A stretch of DNA of 64,000 bases from Pseudidiomarina woesei (GCF_001418345.1 NZ_LIPW01000003.1:124001-188000), one strand, 5' to 3'. Shown: positions 1 to 9,916, numbered from the stretch's first letter. Numbers and translations are program-made. The notes: generated by a model not told the origin, from the letters alone.

Positions 1-141
1 AATTAATTTTTGAATGGTGTGCTCGCCCCAAGCCCCGCCAATATCGGGGTAAACCTTGTCCATCAAGGCTTTTAATTGCGGGTAATCGTCGGTGCGAAGA
101 TTACGTAACTGTAAATGCAGATCATCCGGGCTCATAGACAT
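1..141 (-). CDS. GNAT-family N-acetyltransferase, N-terminal part (cut by window edge)
   Basis: The first 47 codons of a leftward gene are visible, beginning at an ATG whose complement lies at 139-141; a second in-frame ATG is at 133-135. The peptide begins MSMSPDDLHLQLRNLRTDDY and continues with a segment typical of the first strand and helix of a GNAT acetyltransferase. It resembles the start of the bifunctional GNAT / carbon-nitrogen hydrolase proteins of gammaproteobacteria, but the hydrolase part would be outside the window, so that identity is a guess. The gene diverges from the transporter gene at 270; the shared spacer holds MetJ-like boxes nearer the transporter. Confidence 0.6.
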   Translation of the reverse strand, partial: MSMSPDDLHLQLRNLRTDDYPQLKALMDKVYPDIGGAWGEHTIQKLI

Positions 142-222
142 CCTTTGTGCTTCTGTGTACAACTTGAGTTAAGGGCTTTATTTAAAGTAAGCGTTCTGCG
201 CGGCGCTTGCAACGTCAACATA

Positions 223-246
223 AGACATATAAACTTCTGGACGTCT
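223..246. promoter_or_regulatory. MetJ operator, three tandem met boxes
   Basis: Three adjacent octamers read AGACATAT, AAACTTCT and GGACGTCT. Against the MetJ met-box consensus AGACGTCT they score 6/8, 6/8 and 7/8. MetJ binds two or more tandem 8-bp boxes, and the array ends 23 bases before the ATG of the NhaC-family gene at 270. The same motif occurs upstream of metY and metX in this window, which makes chance occurrence less likely. Confidence 0.75.
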
Positions 247-269
247 AAATATAACTAGCAAGGAATTTT

Positions 270-1595
270 ATGACTCAATCAGCCAGTGCCAAGGCGCTTC
301 TGCCGCTTGGTTTATTTCTTACGCTGTTTCTCGGAACCGGGATCTACTTTCAGCTAGCCGGGGTCGATTACGCGTTTTATCAGCTTGCCAGCCCTGTGGC
401 TATATTACCGGCCATTATTTTGGGTGTGCTGTTAAGCAAGCAGGCTTTTGAAGAACGTATTGATACCTTTGTAGCCGGCGTTGGCGAGCGCAATATTGTC
501 ACCATGTGCATGATTTACTTGCTGGCTGGGGCGTTCTCGACAGTTGCCGCGGCAACGGGCGGCGTTGATGCCATGGTCGCTTTAGGCTTGAATGTCATTC
601 CGCCGCAATTTTTGCTACCTGGCTTATTTATCATTGCCGCAGTGGTATCAACTGCCATGGGTACATCAATGGGCACCTTGGCGGCATTAGCCCCAGTGGC
701 ATTGGGTTTAGGCCAAGCGGCAGAAATCGATCTTGCCCTACTGGCTGGGGTACTGGTGAGTGGCGCCATGTTTGGTGATAACTTGTCATTTATTTCCGAT
801 ACCACCATTGCCGCGACCCGCACACAAGGTTGTGAAATGAGCGACAAATTCAAAGCCAACTTGAAAATTGCCTTGCCAGCTGCGGCGATAACGTTAATTT
901 GGCTATTTACTTACAATACCGGCGCTGTACCACCTAAAATTCCTGAAGCTAACTTATGGTTAAGCCTGCCGTATTTTTTCATTATTGTGTTGGCTGTTTT
1001 GGGCTTGAACGTATTCGCGGTGCTTACGCTGGGTATTATTTTAGCCGCAGCCTTTGGCATGTTTACCGTTGGTTATGAGTGGGTAGCATTTAGCAAAGAC
1101 ATCTACGAAGGCTTTACCAGTATGCAAGAAATTTTCTTGCTGTCGTTACTTATTGGCGGCTTGTCGGCGCTTATTCGCCAGCAAGGCGGCTTGGCCTTCT
1201 TGGCCAACACAGTGGCTGGAGCAACCAAGCGTTTATTTAAGCACAAGCAACAGCGTGCCGCATTTGGTGTGGCGGCTCTAACCGGCTTAACTAACTTTGC
1301 CGTAGCGAACAACACGGTAACCATTTTGCTCTCTGGCGAAGTGAGTAAACAACTGGCTGAAGACGGTAACTTAGCGCCGCGTCAAAGCGCGAGCTTGCTA
1401 GATATTTTTGCTTGTGTGGTGCAAGGTGCGCTGCCTTATGGAGCGCAAGCATTACTTATGGGAGCTAGCTTCGGCTTATCGCCGCTAGATGTCAGTATTC
1501 ACACTGGGTACTGTTTTATTTTGGCAGGGGTGGCCATTGCCATGATCATCTGGCGCAAGCCTTTAGAGGCCCGCACCAGCGAAGCAACAGCTTAG
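270..1595 (+). CDS. metT: NhaC-family transporter, probable methionine importer MetT
   Basis: A 441-residue polytopic inner-membrane protein of the NhaC (Na+/H+ antiporter-like) family. About ten hydrophobic segments are visible, and residues 165-187 carry the family stretch [19 protein letters not shown]. By sequence alone it would be annotated as a Na+/H+ antiporter. The tandem MetJ boxes immediately upstream (223-246) point instead to the subgroup named MetT, predicted from comparative genomics to import methionine. An AAGGA ribosome site lies 5 bases before the ATG. The gene is convergent with ridA and their stop codons overlap by 4 bases. Membrane family is certain; the substrate is inferred from regulation. 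Confidence 0.75.
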   Translation: MTQSASAKALLPLGLFLTLFLGTGIYFQLAGVDYAFYQLASPVAILPAIILGVLLSKQAFEERIDTFVAGVGERNIVTMCMIYLLAGAFSTVAAATGGVDAMVALGLNVIPPQFLLPGLFIIAAVVSTAMGTSMGTLAALAPVALGLGQAAEIDLALLAGVLVSGAMFGDNLSFISDTTIAATRTQGCEMSDKFKANLKIALPAAAITLIWLFTYNTGAVPPKIPEANLWLSLPYFFIIVLAVLGLNVFAVLTLGIILAAAFGMFTVGYEWVAFSKDIYEGFTSMQEIFLLSLLIGGLSALIRQQGGLAFLANTVAGATKRLFKHKQQRAAFGVAALTGLTNFAVANNTVTILLSGEVSKQLAEDGNLAPRQSASLLDIFACVVQGALPYGAQALLMGASFGLSPLDVSIHTGYCFILAGVAIAMIIWRKPLEARTSEATA

Positions 1596-1984
1596 TTGGT
1601 GCTTGGCAGCTCCATAACACCATCAATTTCAATTTGCGCGCCCTTTGGCAACGCTTTCACGCCAATTGCGGCGCGCGCTGGGTATGGCGTACGGAAAAAC
1701 TCCGCCATCACTTCGTTCACAACAGGAAAGTTGCCTAAATCAGTTAAATAAATCTGCACTTTGATCATGTCTTGCAATTCGCCACCCGCAGCTTCACAAA
1801 CCGCGCTTAAGTTTTTAAACACTTGCACCGCCTGCGCACGAAACTCTTCACTAACAAATTCCATAGTTTCTGGTACTAACGGAATTTGGCCCGACAAATA
1901 AACCGTGGTGCCAATTTTTACCGCTTGTGAATAGGTGCCAATAGCGGCTGGGGCTTTTTCAGTGCTAATAATGACTTTTGACAT
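1592..1984 (-). CDS. ridA: RidA family enamine/imine deaminase
   Basis: A 130-residue YjgF/YER057c/UK114 protein, the normal length. RidA hydrolyses reactive 2-aminoacrylate and related enamines released by PLP enzymes to keto acids and ammonia, acting in the cytosol as a homotrimer. The signature [20 protein letters not shown] is present with the substrate-binding Arg at residue 104, and the N-terminal YSQAV and LSGQIPL motifs are intact. It is the last gene of the leftward gmk-rpoZ-spoT-ridA run, starting 16 bases after the spoT stop. PLP enzymes that generate such intermediates (for example MetY here) are a plausible reason for its presence in the genome, but no specific link is visible. 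Confidence 0.93.
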   Translation of the reverse strand: MSKVIISTEKAPAAIGTYSQAVKIGTTVYLSGQIPLVPETMEFVSEEFRAQAVQVFKNLSAVCEAAGGELQDMIKVQIYLTDLGNFPVVNEVMAEFFRTPYPARAAIGVKALPKGAQIEIDGVMELPSTN

Positions 1985-2000
1985 AATGAATTCCTAAATA

Positions 2001-4115
2001 TTACTTCCTTAGTCGCCAAACGCGTTGCACATTCGGCATTTTGCGAATGTGACGAATAACATCGGCGAGTTGTTTCCTGTCACGCACACTCAGTGCGATA
2101 TCAATGTAATAAATACTGGCGTCAATCTCTTCGGTTTTCAGACCATGAATATTACACCCAGTTGAAGAAATTGAGGCCGTTAATTTCGCCAAAGCGCCTT
2201 GGTGGTTTTCAATTTCCACTCGCACTTCGGTGGTAAACTCTGCATCGGTGTTGGTTTCCCATTGCACGGGGAAATAACGACCTGGTTCGTCTTCGTAACC
2301 ACGTACGTTTTTGCACTCTTTGCGGTGCACCACTAGGCCCTTACCAGGGCTAACGTGGGCAATAATGTCATCGCCAGGAATTGGCCGACAACACTTGGCA
2401 AAGCTCACCAACAAGCCTTCGGCACCTCGAATGGCTAGCGTGGTTTTCGGCGCGTTAACGGCTTGCTCATCTTTAATTTGTGCAAGCTCACCTAATAACC
2501 GTTTCGCAATAGCTACCGACATTAAGTTACCTAAGCCAATTTCTCGTAGTAACGTGGGCACGTCTTCTACTTTGACTTCTTTAAGCACGCGCTTAAAGTC
2601 GGCTGGTGGTATATCGTCGTAATTAATTGGCCCAAGTGCCGCGCGCAATAAACGCTCGCCTAAATGTTCCGCTTCGCGTGTTTCTTGGCCCTTTAAGTAC
2701 TGGCGTATTTTCGCACGTGCTTTACCGGTTACCGCAAAATTCAACCAAGCAATATTGGGGCGTGAACCCGGTGCGGTTTTAATTTCAACGGTTTGCCCAG
2801 TTTCTAATGGCTTCGACAACGACGACACGCGGTGATTGACCCGCGCGCCAATACAGGTGTTACCAATGTCCGTGTGCACCGCGTAGGCAAAATCAACCGG
2901 CGTTGCGCCTTGTGGCAACTCAATAATGCGCCCTTCTGGCGTGAACACATAAATTTCTTCTGGGAACAGTTCTGACTTCACATTTTCAATGAACTCAAAG
3001 GCATTGCCGGTACTTTGTTGCAGTTCTAGTAGGCTTTGCATCCAACGGCGGGCGCGCACTTGCGCGGTGGTGCCGGAATTGTCATCGGCTTTATACAGCC
3101 AATGCGCCGCAACCCCACGGTCAGCCATTAGGTTCATTTCTTCGGTACGAATTTGCACTTCAACCGGTATACCGTGTGGGCCTTTCAGCGAGGTATGCAA
3201 CGACTGATAACCGTTTGATTTCGGAATTGCAATATAGTCTTTGAAGCGGGTTTCAATTGGCTTGTACAAATTATGCAGCGCACCAAGTACCCGGTAGCAG
3301 GTGTCTAGTTCATCAACAATCACCCGAAACGCGTAAATATCCATCACCTGTTCGAAGCGCAATTCTTTGTGCTTCATTTTTTGGTAAATACTGTACAAGT
3401 GCTTTTCACGCCCAATTACTCGAGCTTTAATGCCAACTTCGTGCAAACGTTTTTCAATTTCTTGCTGCACTCGCTCAACCAACTCGCGACGGTTGCCGCG
3501 CGCCCGCTTCACCTCAGACTCGAGTAACTTCGCGCGCCATGGGTGCAAGGCATGAAAACCAAGCAGTTCCAGCTCGTTTTTAATGTCATGAATACCTAAA
3601 CGGTGCGCCAAGGGTGCATAAATTTCGAGCGTCTCACGCGCAATGCGGCGTTTTTTATCGGGCCGCAAGTGACTAATGGTGCGCATGTTATGCGTGCGGT
3701 CGGCCAATTTAATCAAAATAACGCGAATATCCTGCACCATCGCCATAATCATTTTGCGATAGTTTTCAGTTTGCAGTTCTTCTTTGGAATTAAATTGCAG
3801 TTTGTCGAGTTTAGACACGCCTTCCACCAACTCGGCTACGGTCGAGCCAAATTGTTCAGCCAGATCTTCTTGGGTGTATTCGGTGTCTTCAATTACATCA
3901 TGCAGCAAGGCTGCCATGATGGTTTCATGATCAAGGCGCATGTCGGCCAGCAAGCCGGCGACAGCGACAGGGTGGGTAATATAAGGTTCGCCGCTATGGC
4001 GCTTTTGATGTTTGTGGCCATCGGCGGCCAATTTGAAGGCCGCAGCAGCTCGCTCCACCTGTTCGGGTGGCAAATACTCAGCTAGCTGTTGCCGAAGGCC
4101 TTCAAACAAATACAC
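2001..4115 (-). CDS. spoT: SpoT, bifunctional (p)ppGpp synthetase/hydrolase
   Basis: A 704-residue RelA/SpoT homolog that makes and degrades (p)ppGpp in the stringent response. Domains in order: HD hydrolase with intact His72-Asp73 in HDVIEDT and a second motif IKLADRTHNMRT; the synthetase domain (about 200-340) with the substrate-binding stretch around YIAIPKSNGYQSLHT; TGS (about 385-450); helical and conserved-Cys region (CCRPIPGD near 580); and a C-terminal ACT domain. Both catalytic halves look functional, as expected for SpoT rather than RelA. Translation appears to start at a GTG, giving MYLFEGL as in other SpoT proteins. It lies 5 bases after the rpoZ stop. Confidence 0.97.
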   Translation of the reverse strand: MYLFEGLRQQLAEYLPPEQVERAAAAFKLAADGHKHQKRHSGEPYITHPVAVAGLLADMRLDHETIMAALLHDVIEDTEYTQEDLAEQFGSTVAELVEGVSKLDKLQFNSKEELQTENYRKMIMAMVQDIRVILIKLADRTHNMRTISHLRPDKKRRIARETLEIYAPLAHRLGIHDIKNELELLGFHALHPWRAKLLESEVKRARGNRRELVERVQQEIEKRLHEVGIKARVIGREKHLYSIYQKMKHKELRFEQVMDIYAFRVIVDELDTCYRVLGALHNLYKPIETRFKDYIAIPKSNGYQSLHTSLKGPHGIPVEVQIRTEEMNLMADRGVAAHWLYKADDNSGTTAQVRARRWMQSLLELQQSTGNAFEFIENVKSELFPEEIYVFTPEGRIIELPQGATPVDFAYAVHTDIGNTCIGARVNHRVSSLSKPLETGQTVEIKTAPGSRPNIAWLNFAVTGKARAKIRQYLKGQETREAEHLGERLLRAALGPINYDDIPPADFKRVLKEVKVEDVPTLLREIGLGNLMSVAIAKRLLGELAQIKDEQAVNAPKTTLAIRGAEGLLVSFAKCCRPIPGDDIIAHVSPGKGLVVHRKECKNVRGYEDEPGRYFPVQWETNTDAEFTTEVRVEIENHQGALAKLTASISSTGCNIHGLKTEEIDASIYYIDIALSVRDRKQLADVIRHIRKMPNVQRVWRLRK

Positions 4116-4120
4116 CCGAT

Positions 4121-4396
4121 TTACTCAAGCCCACGAATTGCGTCAACAGCCGCCATTTCTTCAGCGTCTCTTTGCGCCATTTCAGTACGCTCTTCAGCGT
4201 CAAGGCGCTTCGCATCAATGTGACCACCTTCAATTTCGCGTAAAGCGACAACGGTTGCCTTTTCATTGTTTTTCCAAGGCACCAATGAATCTTTACCTTG
4301 CGTGGCCAATTGACGAGCACGACGTGCTGCAACAAGCACTAAATCAAAACGGTTGCCGATACGATCAACAGCATCTTCTACGGTTACGCGAGCCAT
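4121..4396 (-). CDS. rpoZ: RNA polymerase omega subunit
   Basis: A 91-residue omega subunit beginning [20 protein letters not shown], followed by the conserved [11 protein letters not shown]. Omega helps assemble RNA polymerase by holding the C-terminus of beta-prime, and in proteobacteria contributes to the ppGpp binding site. An upstream in-frame start at 4417 is possible, but the family always begins at [10 protein letters not shown], so 4396 is chosen. It sits between gmk (45 bases) and spoT (5 bases), the classical gammaproteobacterial order. Its co-transcription with spoT fits the functional link to ppGpp. Confidence 0.96.
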   Translation of the reverse strand: MARVTVEDAVDRIGNRFDLVLVAARRARQLATQGKDSLVPWKNNEKATVVALREIEGGHIDAKRLDAEERTEMAQRDAEEMAAVDAIRGLE

Positions 4397-4440
4397 GTTT
4401 ACTCCAACTATGTGCAAAACGGGTCAGGAATTATACGGAT

Positions 4441-5082
4441 TTACCCGTCATTCGCCAAGAGATCTTTGATTTTTGCGGCGTGCCGCACTTGTTGTAATCC
4501 TACCTTAAGGCGCTGGGCAAACACAATATGCTCTAGTTGAGCCAAGGTTTGCTCAAATTTATCGTTCACCAGCAGGTAGTTAAACTCATGATAATGCGAC
4601 ATTTCGGCTTGCGCTTTAGCCATACGGCTGGCAATGACTTCTTCGCTGTCTTGGCCGCGGGCACGCAAACGTTGCTCTAAAGCCTCAAGGCTTGGCGGGA
4701 CAATAAAAATTGACTGAGTTTGTGGGTTCGCTTCGCGTACTTGCCGCGCGCCTTGCCAATCAATGTCTAAAAATACGTCTATGCCCTGGGCAAGGGTTTG
4801 CTCAATGTAGACGCGTGAGGTGCCATAGTAATTACCAAACACGTGAGCCCACTCATAAAACTCATTGTTTTCAATTTTTGCTTTAAATTCAGCTTCACTT
4901 AAAAAGTGATAATGCACACCATCAATTTCACCTGGGCGCGGGGCACGGGTGGTACATGAAACCGACACTTGCATGCTGTCATTGCTATGGCGCTCAAGCA
5001 AAGCTCGGATTAAACTGGATTTACCGGCCCCACTGGGCGCGGCCAATATAAATAAATTGCCACTGGCGATTGGTGCTGTCAT
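4441..5082 (-). CDS. gmk: Guanylate kinase
   Basis: A 213-residue guanylate kinase converting GMP plus ATP to GDP plus ADP in the cytosol. The P-loop APSGAGKSS begins at residue 15, the GMP-binding motif [10 protein letters not shown]-like [18 protein letters not shown] is at about 44-62, and the lid and FIVPPS segments follow. Length matches the family. It is the first gene of the gmk-rpoZ-spoT-ridA unit; its promoter should lie in the 127-base spacer shared with lemA, which is divergent. Confidence 0.97.
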   Translation of the reverse strand: MTAPIASGNLFILAAPSGAGKSSLIRALLERHSNDSMQVSVSCTTRAPRPGEIDGVHYHFLSEAEFKAKIENNEFYEWAHVFGNYYGTSRVYIEQTLAQGIDVFLDIDWQGARQVREANPQTQSIFIVPPSLEALEQRLRARGQDSEEVIASRMAKAQAEMSHYHEFNYLLVNDKFEQTLAQLEHIVFAQRLKVGLQQVRHAAKIKDLLANDG

Positions 5083-5209
5083 GAATGCTTACATTGATTG
5101 GCTTGCTAATAACGCGCAAGCATAGCATGTTGAACAACTAAATAACTAGATCGAATACGCCATACCGGCCGTCAGCACACTATAAATAGAACACACATGG
5201 AGAAACGCG

Positions 5210-5803
5210 ATGACTACTAGCTGGATTATTATCATTGTTATTGCCGTATTGCTTGTTTACTTGATCAGTATTTACAACAAACTGGTTCGTTTACGGAATC
5301 AATTTCAGAATGCTTTTGCGCAAATTGAGGTTCAGCTAAAACGTCGCTATGACCTCATTCCCAACTTAGTAGAAACCGCTAAAGCCTACTTAAAACACGA
5401 GCGCGAAACTCTTGAGGCTGTTATTGCGGCACGTAATCAAGCTGCCGCAGCGTTACCAGCGGCCGCGCAAGACCCAACTAATGCCGGCGCCATGCAACAG
5501 CTGGGCGGCGCTGAGTCTGCTCTAGGTAGCGCGCTAGGCCGTTTAAATGTGGTTATGGAAGCCTATCCAGACTTAAAGGGTAATCAAAACATGATGCAGG
5601 TAAGCGAAGAGCTCACCAGCACCGAGAACCGCGTGGCGTTTTCACGCCAAGCCTTCAACGACGCAGTCATGACCTACAATACCTATAAGCAGTCGTTCCC
5701 ACCGGTCATGTTTGCGAGCTTTTTTGGTCACAGCAAAGACGCTTCATTGCTAGAATTTGCCGACAGCGCTGAAATTCAGGCAGCTCCGAAAGTTAATTTT
5801 TAA
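5210..5803 (+). CDS. lemA: LemA family protein
   Basis: A 197-residue LemA protein: one N-terminal membrane helix (about residues 4-21), then an exposed four-helix domain with the signature VQLKRRYDLIPNLVETAKAY. The function of LemA proteins is not settled; they are often encoded next to a membrane metalloprotease, and that is the case here, with the M48 protease gene starting 15 bases downstream. A GGAG-type ribosome site precedes the ATG. The pair probably forms one operon acting in envelope quality control, which is an inference from context. Confidence 0.92.
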   Translation: MTTSWIIIIVIAVLLVYLISIYNKLVRLRNQFQNAFAQIEVQLKRRYDLIPNLVETAKAYLKHERETLEAVIAARNQAAAALPAAAQDPTNAGAMQQLGGAESALGSALGRLNVVMEAYPDLKGNQNMMQVSEELTSTENRVAFSRQAFNDAVMTYNTYKQSFPPVMFASFFGHSKDASLLEFADSAEIQAAPKVNF

Positions 5804-5818
5804 CGCAGGTTAACAACC

Positions 5819-7465
5819 ATGGTTAACTTTTTTGAACACCAACAGCAGGCCAAGCGCAATACCGGCCTGTTGGTGGTGCTATTTAGCATTGCCTTCTTGT
5901 TAATTGTCGGGTTGGTTGGCGCCATAGCGGCTGCCGTGTTTGGCGGTATTTCGGTGAGTCAAAACGGCAGCTATGTGTTTAGCTGGCAACCTATTTTATG
6001 GGTAGCGGCTTTCGTTGGCGGCGGCATTCTCATGGCCATGTTCGTGAAATGGCTAAGCCTTAAACCAGGTGGCCATGTGGTGGCTGAAAGTTTAGGCGGC
6101 GTGCGCATTGCACCCGACTCAACTGACCCGCTTGAACGCCGCATATTAAATGTGGTGGAAGAAATGGCCATTGCCGCCAACATGCCGGTGCCCGCAGTAT
6201 ATTTACTACCAAACGAGGGCAATATTAATGCCTTTGCAGCCGGCTACGAAAGCAAAGACGCAGTTATTGGGCTAACGCGTGGCGCCGTGGAAACGTTTTC
6301 ACGTGAGCAGCTACAAGCCGTGGTGGCCCACGAGTTCAGCCATATTCTGAATGGCGACATGCGGTTAAACATTCGTTTAATTGCGGCGCTAGCCGGCATT
6401 TTATTGATTGCGCATGTGGGCCGTATGTTCTTGCATTCAGCACGTTTTAGCAGCTCGCGCCGCAAAGGCAATGGCAACGCGCTGCCACTCGTTGGGTTGG
6501 GGCTAATTATTGTTGGCTACATAGGGGTGTTTTTCGGTAACATCATTAAAGCTGCGGTAAGCCGCCAACGCGAGTACCTTGCGGACGCCGCAGCCGTGCA
6601 ATTTACGCGTAACCCCGAGGCGTTGTCTGGTGCCTTGCAGCAAATTGGCGCGCGCCAACATGGCAGCCGCGTGCAACATGCCAACGCTGACGAAACCGCC
6701 CATTTGTTTTTTGGTCAGGCGTTAAGTTCTTGGTTTACCCTATTAGCCACCCATCCACCGCTAGAAAAGCGCATTAAACGCATTCAACCGAGTTGGAATG
6801 GCCGTTATCCGCGCCCCCAACAGGCCCGCGTGCAGTCTCTGCAAGAACAACAAGCCAACCAACCGCAGCCCAATGCTTTAAGCCGTTTAGCTATGTTAGC
6901 CCTACCGGCATTACTACTTGACAGGGTACGTTCGCCGCAACAAGCACCGCAGTTTATTCGTGATCTTGTGGTGGGCCAAATGGTTGGTGAAAAACATCTC
7001 GAGTTAGCAGCATTGTCACCAGCACAGCAACTAGCGTTAGTAGAACTAGCTATTCCTGCGCTACGCGTTGCCAAAGACTCGGCTCGCTTGGCGTTACTGA
7101 ATGACTTAGAACAACTAAGCCACAGCGACGACTTGTTTCATTGGTGCCTGTATCAGCTACTCGCACGCCAACTTACTGACGGTAAACGCTTTTCGGCCAC
7201 CCTCGACAATGCGGAAGCCTTTGCAGTCACGGTGGTGGCTTTAAAACGTTCTGAAGCTGGCGAAAAGATTGACCTGTTGCAGTTAGAACAAGCACTGAAT
7301 ACCTGCAAAAAATGGGCGCCTCGTGCCAAGCAGCCTTTGATCGAAAAATGGGTTGAAACCGTAACTGAAGATAACCATATATCAGATAACGAACGTAAAC
7401 TGGTTGCTACTTTATGCGCGTGCATTGAAGAGCCGCTGCCAGACGACATGCTACAAAATAGTTAA
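5819..7465 (+). CDS. Membrane M48 family zinc metalloprotease (HtpX-like)
   Basis: A 548-residue integral-membrane peptidase. Two hydrophobic segments occupy residues 17-45 and 57-80, followed by the catalytic domain. The zinc motif HEFSH gives His171, Glu172 and His175, and the third ligand is Glu252 in REYLAD. Two more hydrophobic stretches lie at 185-203 and 222-245. This matches the HtpX/Ste24 family, which degrades damaged membrane proteins. The protein is much longer than HtpX (about 290 residues); the C-terminal 230 residues form a helical extension with no known motif. It is paired with lemA, a recurring gene order. Confidence 0.9.
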   Translation: MVNFFEHQQQAKRNTGLLVVLFSIAFLLIVGLVGAIAAAVFGGISVSQNGSYVFSWQPILWVAAFVGGGILMAMFVKWLSLKPGGHVVAESLGGVRIAPDSTDPLERRILNVVEEMAIAANMPVPAVYLLPNEGNINAFAAGYESKDAVIGLTRGAVETFSREQLQAVVAHEFSHILNGDMRLNIRLIAALAGILLIAHVGRMFLHSARFSSSRRKGNGNALPLVGLGLIIVGYIGVFFGNIIKAAVSRQREYLADAAAVQFTRNPEALSGALQQIGARQHGSRVQHANADETAHLFFGQALSSWFTLLATHPPLEKRIKRIQPSWNGRYPRPQQARVQSLQEQQANQPQPNALSRLAMLALPALLLDRVRSPQQAPQFIRDLVVGQMVGEKHLELAALSPAQQLALVELAIPALRVAKDSARLALLNDLEQLSHSDDLFHWCLYQLLARQLTDGKRFSATLDNAEAFAVTVVALKRSEAGEKIDLLQLEQALNTCKKWAPRAKQPLIEKWVETVTEDNHISDNERKLVATLCACIEEPLPDDMLQNS

Positions 7466-7474
7466 GGAGTCATT

Positions 7475-8581
7475 TTGTCTACTGATTTAAGCCCATTATT
7501 AAAGCCTTTTGAATGTAAGTCGCTGAAACTTCGCAACCGCGTTGTTATGGCACCCATGACCCGCAGCTTCTCGCCAGGCAACGTGCCGAACGAAGCCGTG
7601 GTAAAGTACTATCAGCGCCGTGCTGAAGGTGAAATTGGACTGATCATTACCGAAGGCGTGGAAATTAATCATGCCGGTGCGAGTGGTTTCCCGAACGTGC
7701 CGAAAATTTTTGGTGAAACGGCTATGGCTGGCTGGAAGCGTGTGGTCGACGCAGTGCATGCAGCCGGCGGGCAAATTATTCCGCAGTTGTGGCACGTGGG
7801 TGCAGTGCGCAAACCAGAAGACGAAAATGCCGCGCCAGCCTATAGCCCGTCGGGTTTATTTGCCCCAGGTAAAGCCAGCGGCGTCGCCATGACCAAAGCT
7901 GACATCGATGAAGTTATCGCCGCGTTTGCTGAGTCCGCACGCCAGTCGCAAGAAGCAGGCTTTGATGGTGTTGAAATTCACGGTGCCCATGGCTATTTAA
8001 TTGATCAGTTCTTGTGGGAAGGCACCAATGTTCGTGACGACGAATACGGCGGTTCTTTAGAAAACCGTGCTCGCTTTGCTTGTGAAATTGTTCGCGCCGT
8101 GCGTGCAGCGGTTGGTGAAGACTTTGCGATTGTGTTCCGTTTTTCGCAGTGGAAGCAGCAAGCGTATGAAGCCAAATTAGCTGAGTCACCAGAACAGCTG
8201 AAACAGCTACTCGACTTATTAGTTGAAGCCGGCGTCGATATTTTCCACGCCTCAACACGCCGCTTCTGGGAGCCCGAGTTTGAAGGTTCAAGTTTGAATC
8301 TAGCAGGCTGGACACAGAAGCTAACTGGCAAGCCAGCTATTTCGGTAGGTAGTGTCGGCTTAACCGAAGACTTTATTAGCGGCACCTTTGCTTCAGACAA
8401 ACCGGCTGTTGAAAAGTCTGGCATTGATGAGTTGGTACAACGCATGGCCAACAACGAGTTTGACCTTATTGCCGTGGGCCGTGCCTTGTTGCAAGACCCA
8501 CAATGGCTGCAAAAAATGCGCGACGGTAACGAAGCGGATATTCAGGCGTTTAGCAAGGCATCATTAAAAGAGCTGGTATAA
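7475..8581 (+). CDS. Old Yellow Enzyme-type NADH:flavin oxidoreductase
   Basis: A 368-residue FMN-dependent alkene reductase of the OYE family, a TIM barrel that reduces activated C=C bonds with NAD(P)H. Landmarks: VVMAPMTRSF near residue 24, the substrate-binding pair His169 and His172 in HGAHGYLIDQF, and YGGSLENR at 191-198. The gene starts at TTG, supported by an AAGGAG site 5 bases upstream; no better start lies nearby. It follows the M48 gene by 9 bases and precedes the cryptochrome gene by 3, so it may share their transcript. The natural substrate cannot be read from the sequence. Confidence 0.9.
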   Translation: MSTDLSPLLKPFECKSLKLRNRVVMAPMTRSFSPGNVPNEAVVKYYQRRAEGEIGLIITEGVEINHAGASGFPNVPKIFGETAMAGWKRVVDAVHAAGGQIIPQLWHVGAVRKPEDENAAPAYSPSGLFAPGKASGVAMTKADIDEVIAAFAESARQSQEAGFDGVEIHGAHGYLIDQFLWEGTNVRDDEYGGSLENRARFACEIVRAVRAAVGEDFAIVFRFSQWKQQAYEAKLAESPEQLKQLLDLLVEAGVDIFHASTRRFWEPEFEGSSLNLAGWTQKLTGKPAISVGSVGLTEDFISGTFASDKPAVEKSGIDELVQRMANNEFDLIAVGRALLQDPQWLQKMRDGNEADIQAFSKASLKELV

Positions 8582-8584
8582 ACC

Positions 8585-9916
8585 ATGCATCAGCATCGGG
8601 TGGGGTTAGTTTGGTTTGAAAATGACTTGCGAATTGACGACCACCCGCTGCTGTGTCGTGCTGCAGCGCAATGCCAACAGTTAATTCTGCTGTACTGTGT
8701 AAACCCTAAGTGGTTTAAACCAAACCGCTATGGCTTGCGCAGCATGGGGCCAGCTCGGCAACAATTTCTTGAACAGAGCTTACACCAGCTAGATACGCAG
8801 CTAGCAACCTATGGCCAGCGACTTATTGTTAGTGACCAACCACCGCTTGAAACCGTCGCACGTATCATCGCGCAATATGGCATTGATGCAATTTATCGCT
8901 CTGAAAACAGTGGCTTCTACGAGCGCCAGTATTTGTCGATTGTGCGCCAGCGTTATCCGTTTTTGCACTATGCAGAAACCGAGACGCAGACGCTTTTTGA
9001 TGCACAGCAGTTAACAAACGCACTTGCCCCTTTTCCCGCTAGCTTCTCAAAGTTTCGTAAATTAGCTGAGCCCATCACTATTCCTAGTTGTTGTGCGCGC
9101 CCTTCACAATTACCGCCACCGCCAAAGCAATTTCCGCCTAGCTATTGCCACTATCCTAAACCAGTTGCTGAGCCGCAACCTAGCCAATTTCATGGTGGTT
9201 GCGCGGCAGGTATCGATCATGTAAAGGGCTACTTTAATAGCACTCAAGCACAACACTACAAACAAACGCGCAACGCGTTAGACGAATTTGTACACTCAAC
9301 CAAATTTTCACCTTGGTTAGCGTTAGGCTGCGTTTCGCCGCGACAAGTTATGTCGTTACTCAACCAACACGAGCAAACTTTTGGGGCGAATGACAGCACC
9401 TATTGGATTTACTTCGAACTACTCTGGCGCGAATACTTTCAGCATTATGCAAGGCATTATGATGCGCTGTTGTTCAGCGCTGAAGGCATTAATAAGCAAC
9501 GCCCTCGAACGAGCTTTTATGCGGCGCGCTTTAAAAAATGGTGCCAAGGCAATACACCTTACCCTATCGTTAATGCCTGTATGAAACAGCTCAATGCAAC
9601 GGGCTATATGTCGAATCGAGGTCGTCAGCTTGTTGCCAGCTGCTTTGTTCATGAACTACAACTTGATTGGCGTTACGGCGCTGCCTATTTCGAGCAACAA
9701 CTCATTGATTACGACGTGGCCGCTAATTGGGGAAATTGGCAATACTTAGCCGGCGTAGGAGCCGACCCAAGGGGGCAGCGGTGGTTTGATTTAACCAAAC
9801 AAACTGCCATTTATGACCCACAGCATAAGTTTATCAAAAAGTGGCAAGGCGATGTCTTCGACAATGAGTTAGATAACGTCGACATAGTTGACTGGCCGAT
9901 AGATACTCAACCTTAA
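8585..9916 (+). CDS. Cryptochrome DASH / photolyase-family flavoprotein
   Basis: A 443-residue photolyase/cryptochrome protein. The N-terminal alpha/beta antenna domain begins GLVWFENDLRIDDHPLLC, and the FAD domain carries LWREYFQHYA and TGYMSNRGRQLVASCF, the latter being typical of the CRY-DASH subfamily. The end segment DPRGQRWFDLTKQTAIYDP also fits DASH. CRY-DASH proteins bind FAD and a folate antenna and repair cyclobutane dimers in single-stranded DNA; some act as blue-light sensors. The gene starts 3 bases after the reductase gene and has no strong ribosome site, suggesting translational coupling. With the phytochrome at 14.4-15.9 kb it makes two light-responsive proteins in the window. 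Confidence 0.9.
   Translation: MHQHRVGLVWFENDLRIDDHPLLCRAAAQCQQLILLYCVNPKWFKPNRYGLRSMGPARQQFLEQSLHQLDTQLATYGQRLIVSDQPPLETVARIIAQYGIDAIYRSENSGFYERQYLSIVRQRYPFLHYAETETQTLFDAQQLTNALAPFPASFSKFRKLAEPITIPSCCARPSQLPPPPKQFPPSYCHYPKPVAEPQPSQFHGGCAAGIDHVKGYFNSTQAQHYKQTRNALDEFVHSTKFSPWLALGCVSPRQVMSLLNQHEQTFGANDSTYWIYFELLWREYFQHYARHYDALLFSAEGINKQRPRTSFYAARFKKWCQGNTPYPIVNACMKQLNATGYMSNRGRQLVASCFVHELQLDWRYGAAYFEQQLIDYDVAANWGNWQYLAGVGADPRGQRWFDLTKQTAIYDPQHKFIKKWQGDVFDNELDNVDIVDWPIDTQP

Noticed and set aside
3603-4497. Two long plus-strand frames (160 and 161 residues) opposite spoT and rpoZ
   Set aside because: They are antisense shadows of clearly conserved genes, with no domain similarity or ribosome sites.
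7914-8454. Minus-strand frames of 133 and 149 residues opposite the OYE reductase
   Set aside because: Antisense shadows of an intact conserved gene; composition is not protein-like.
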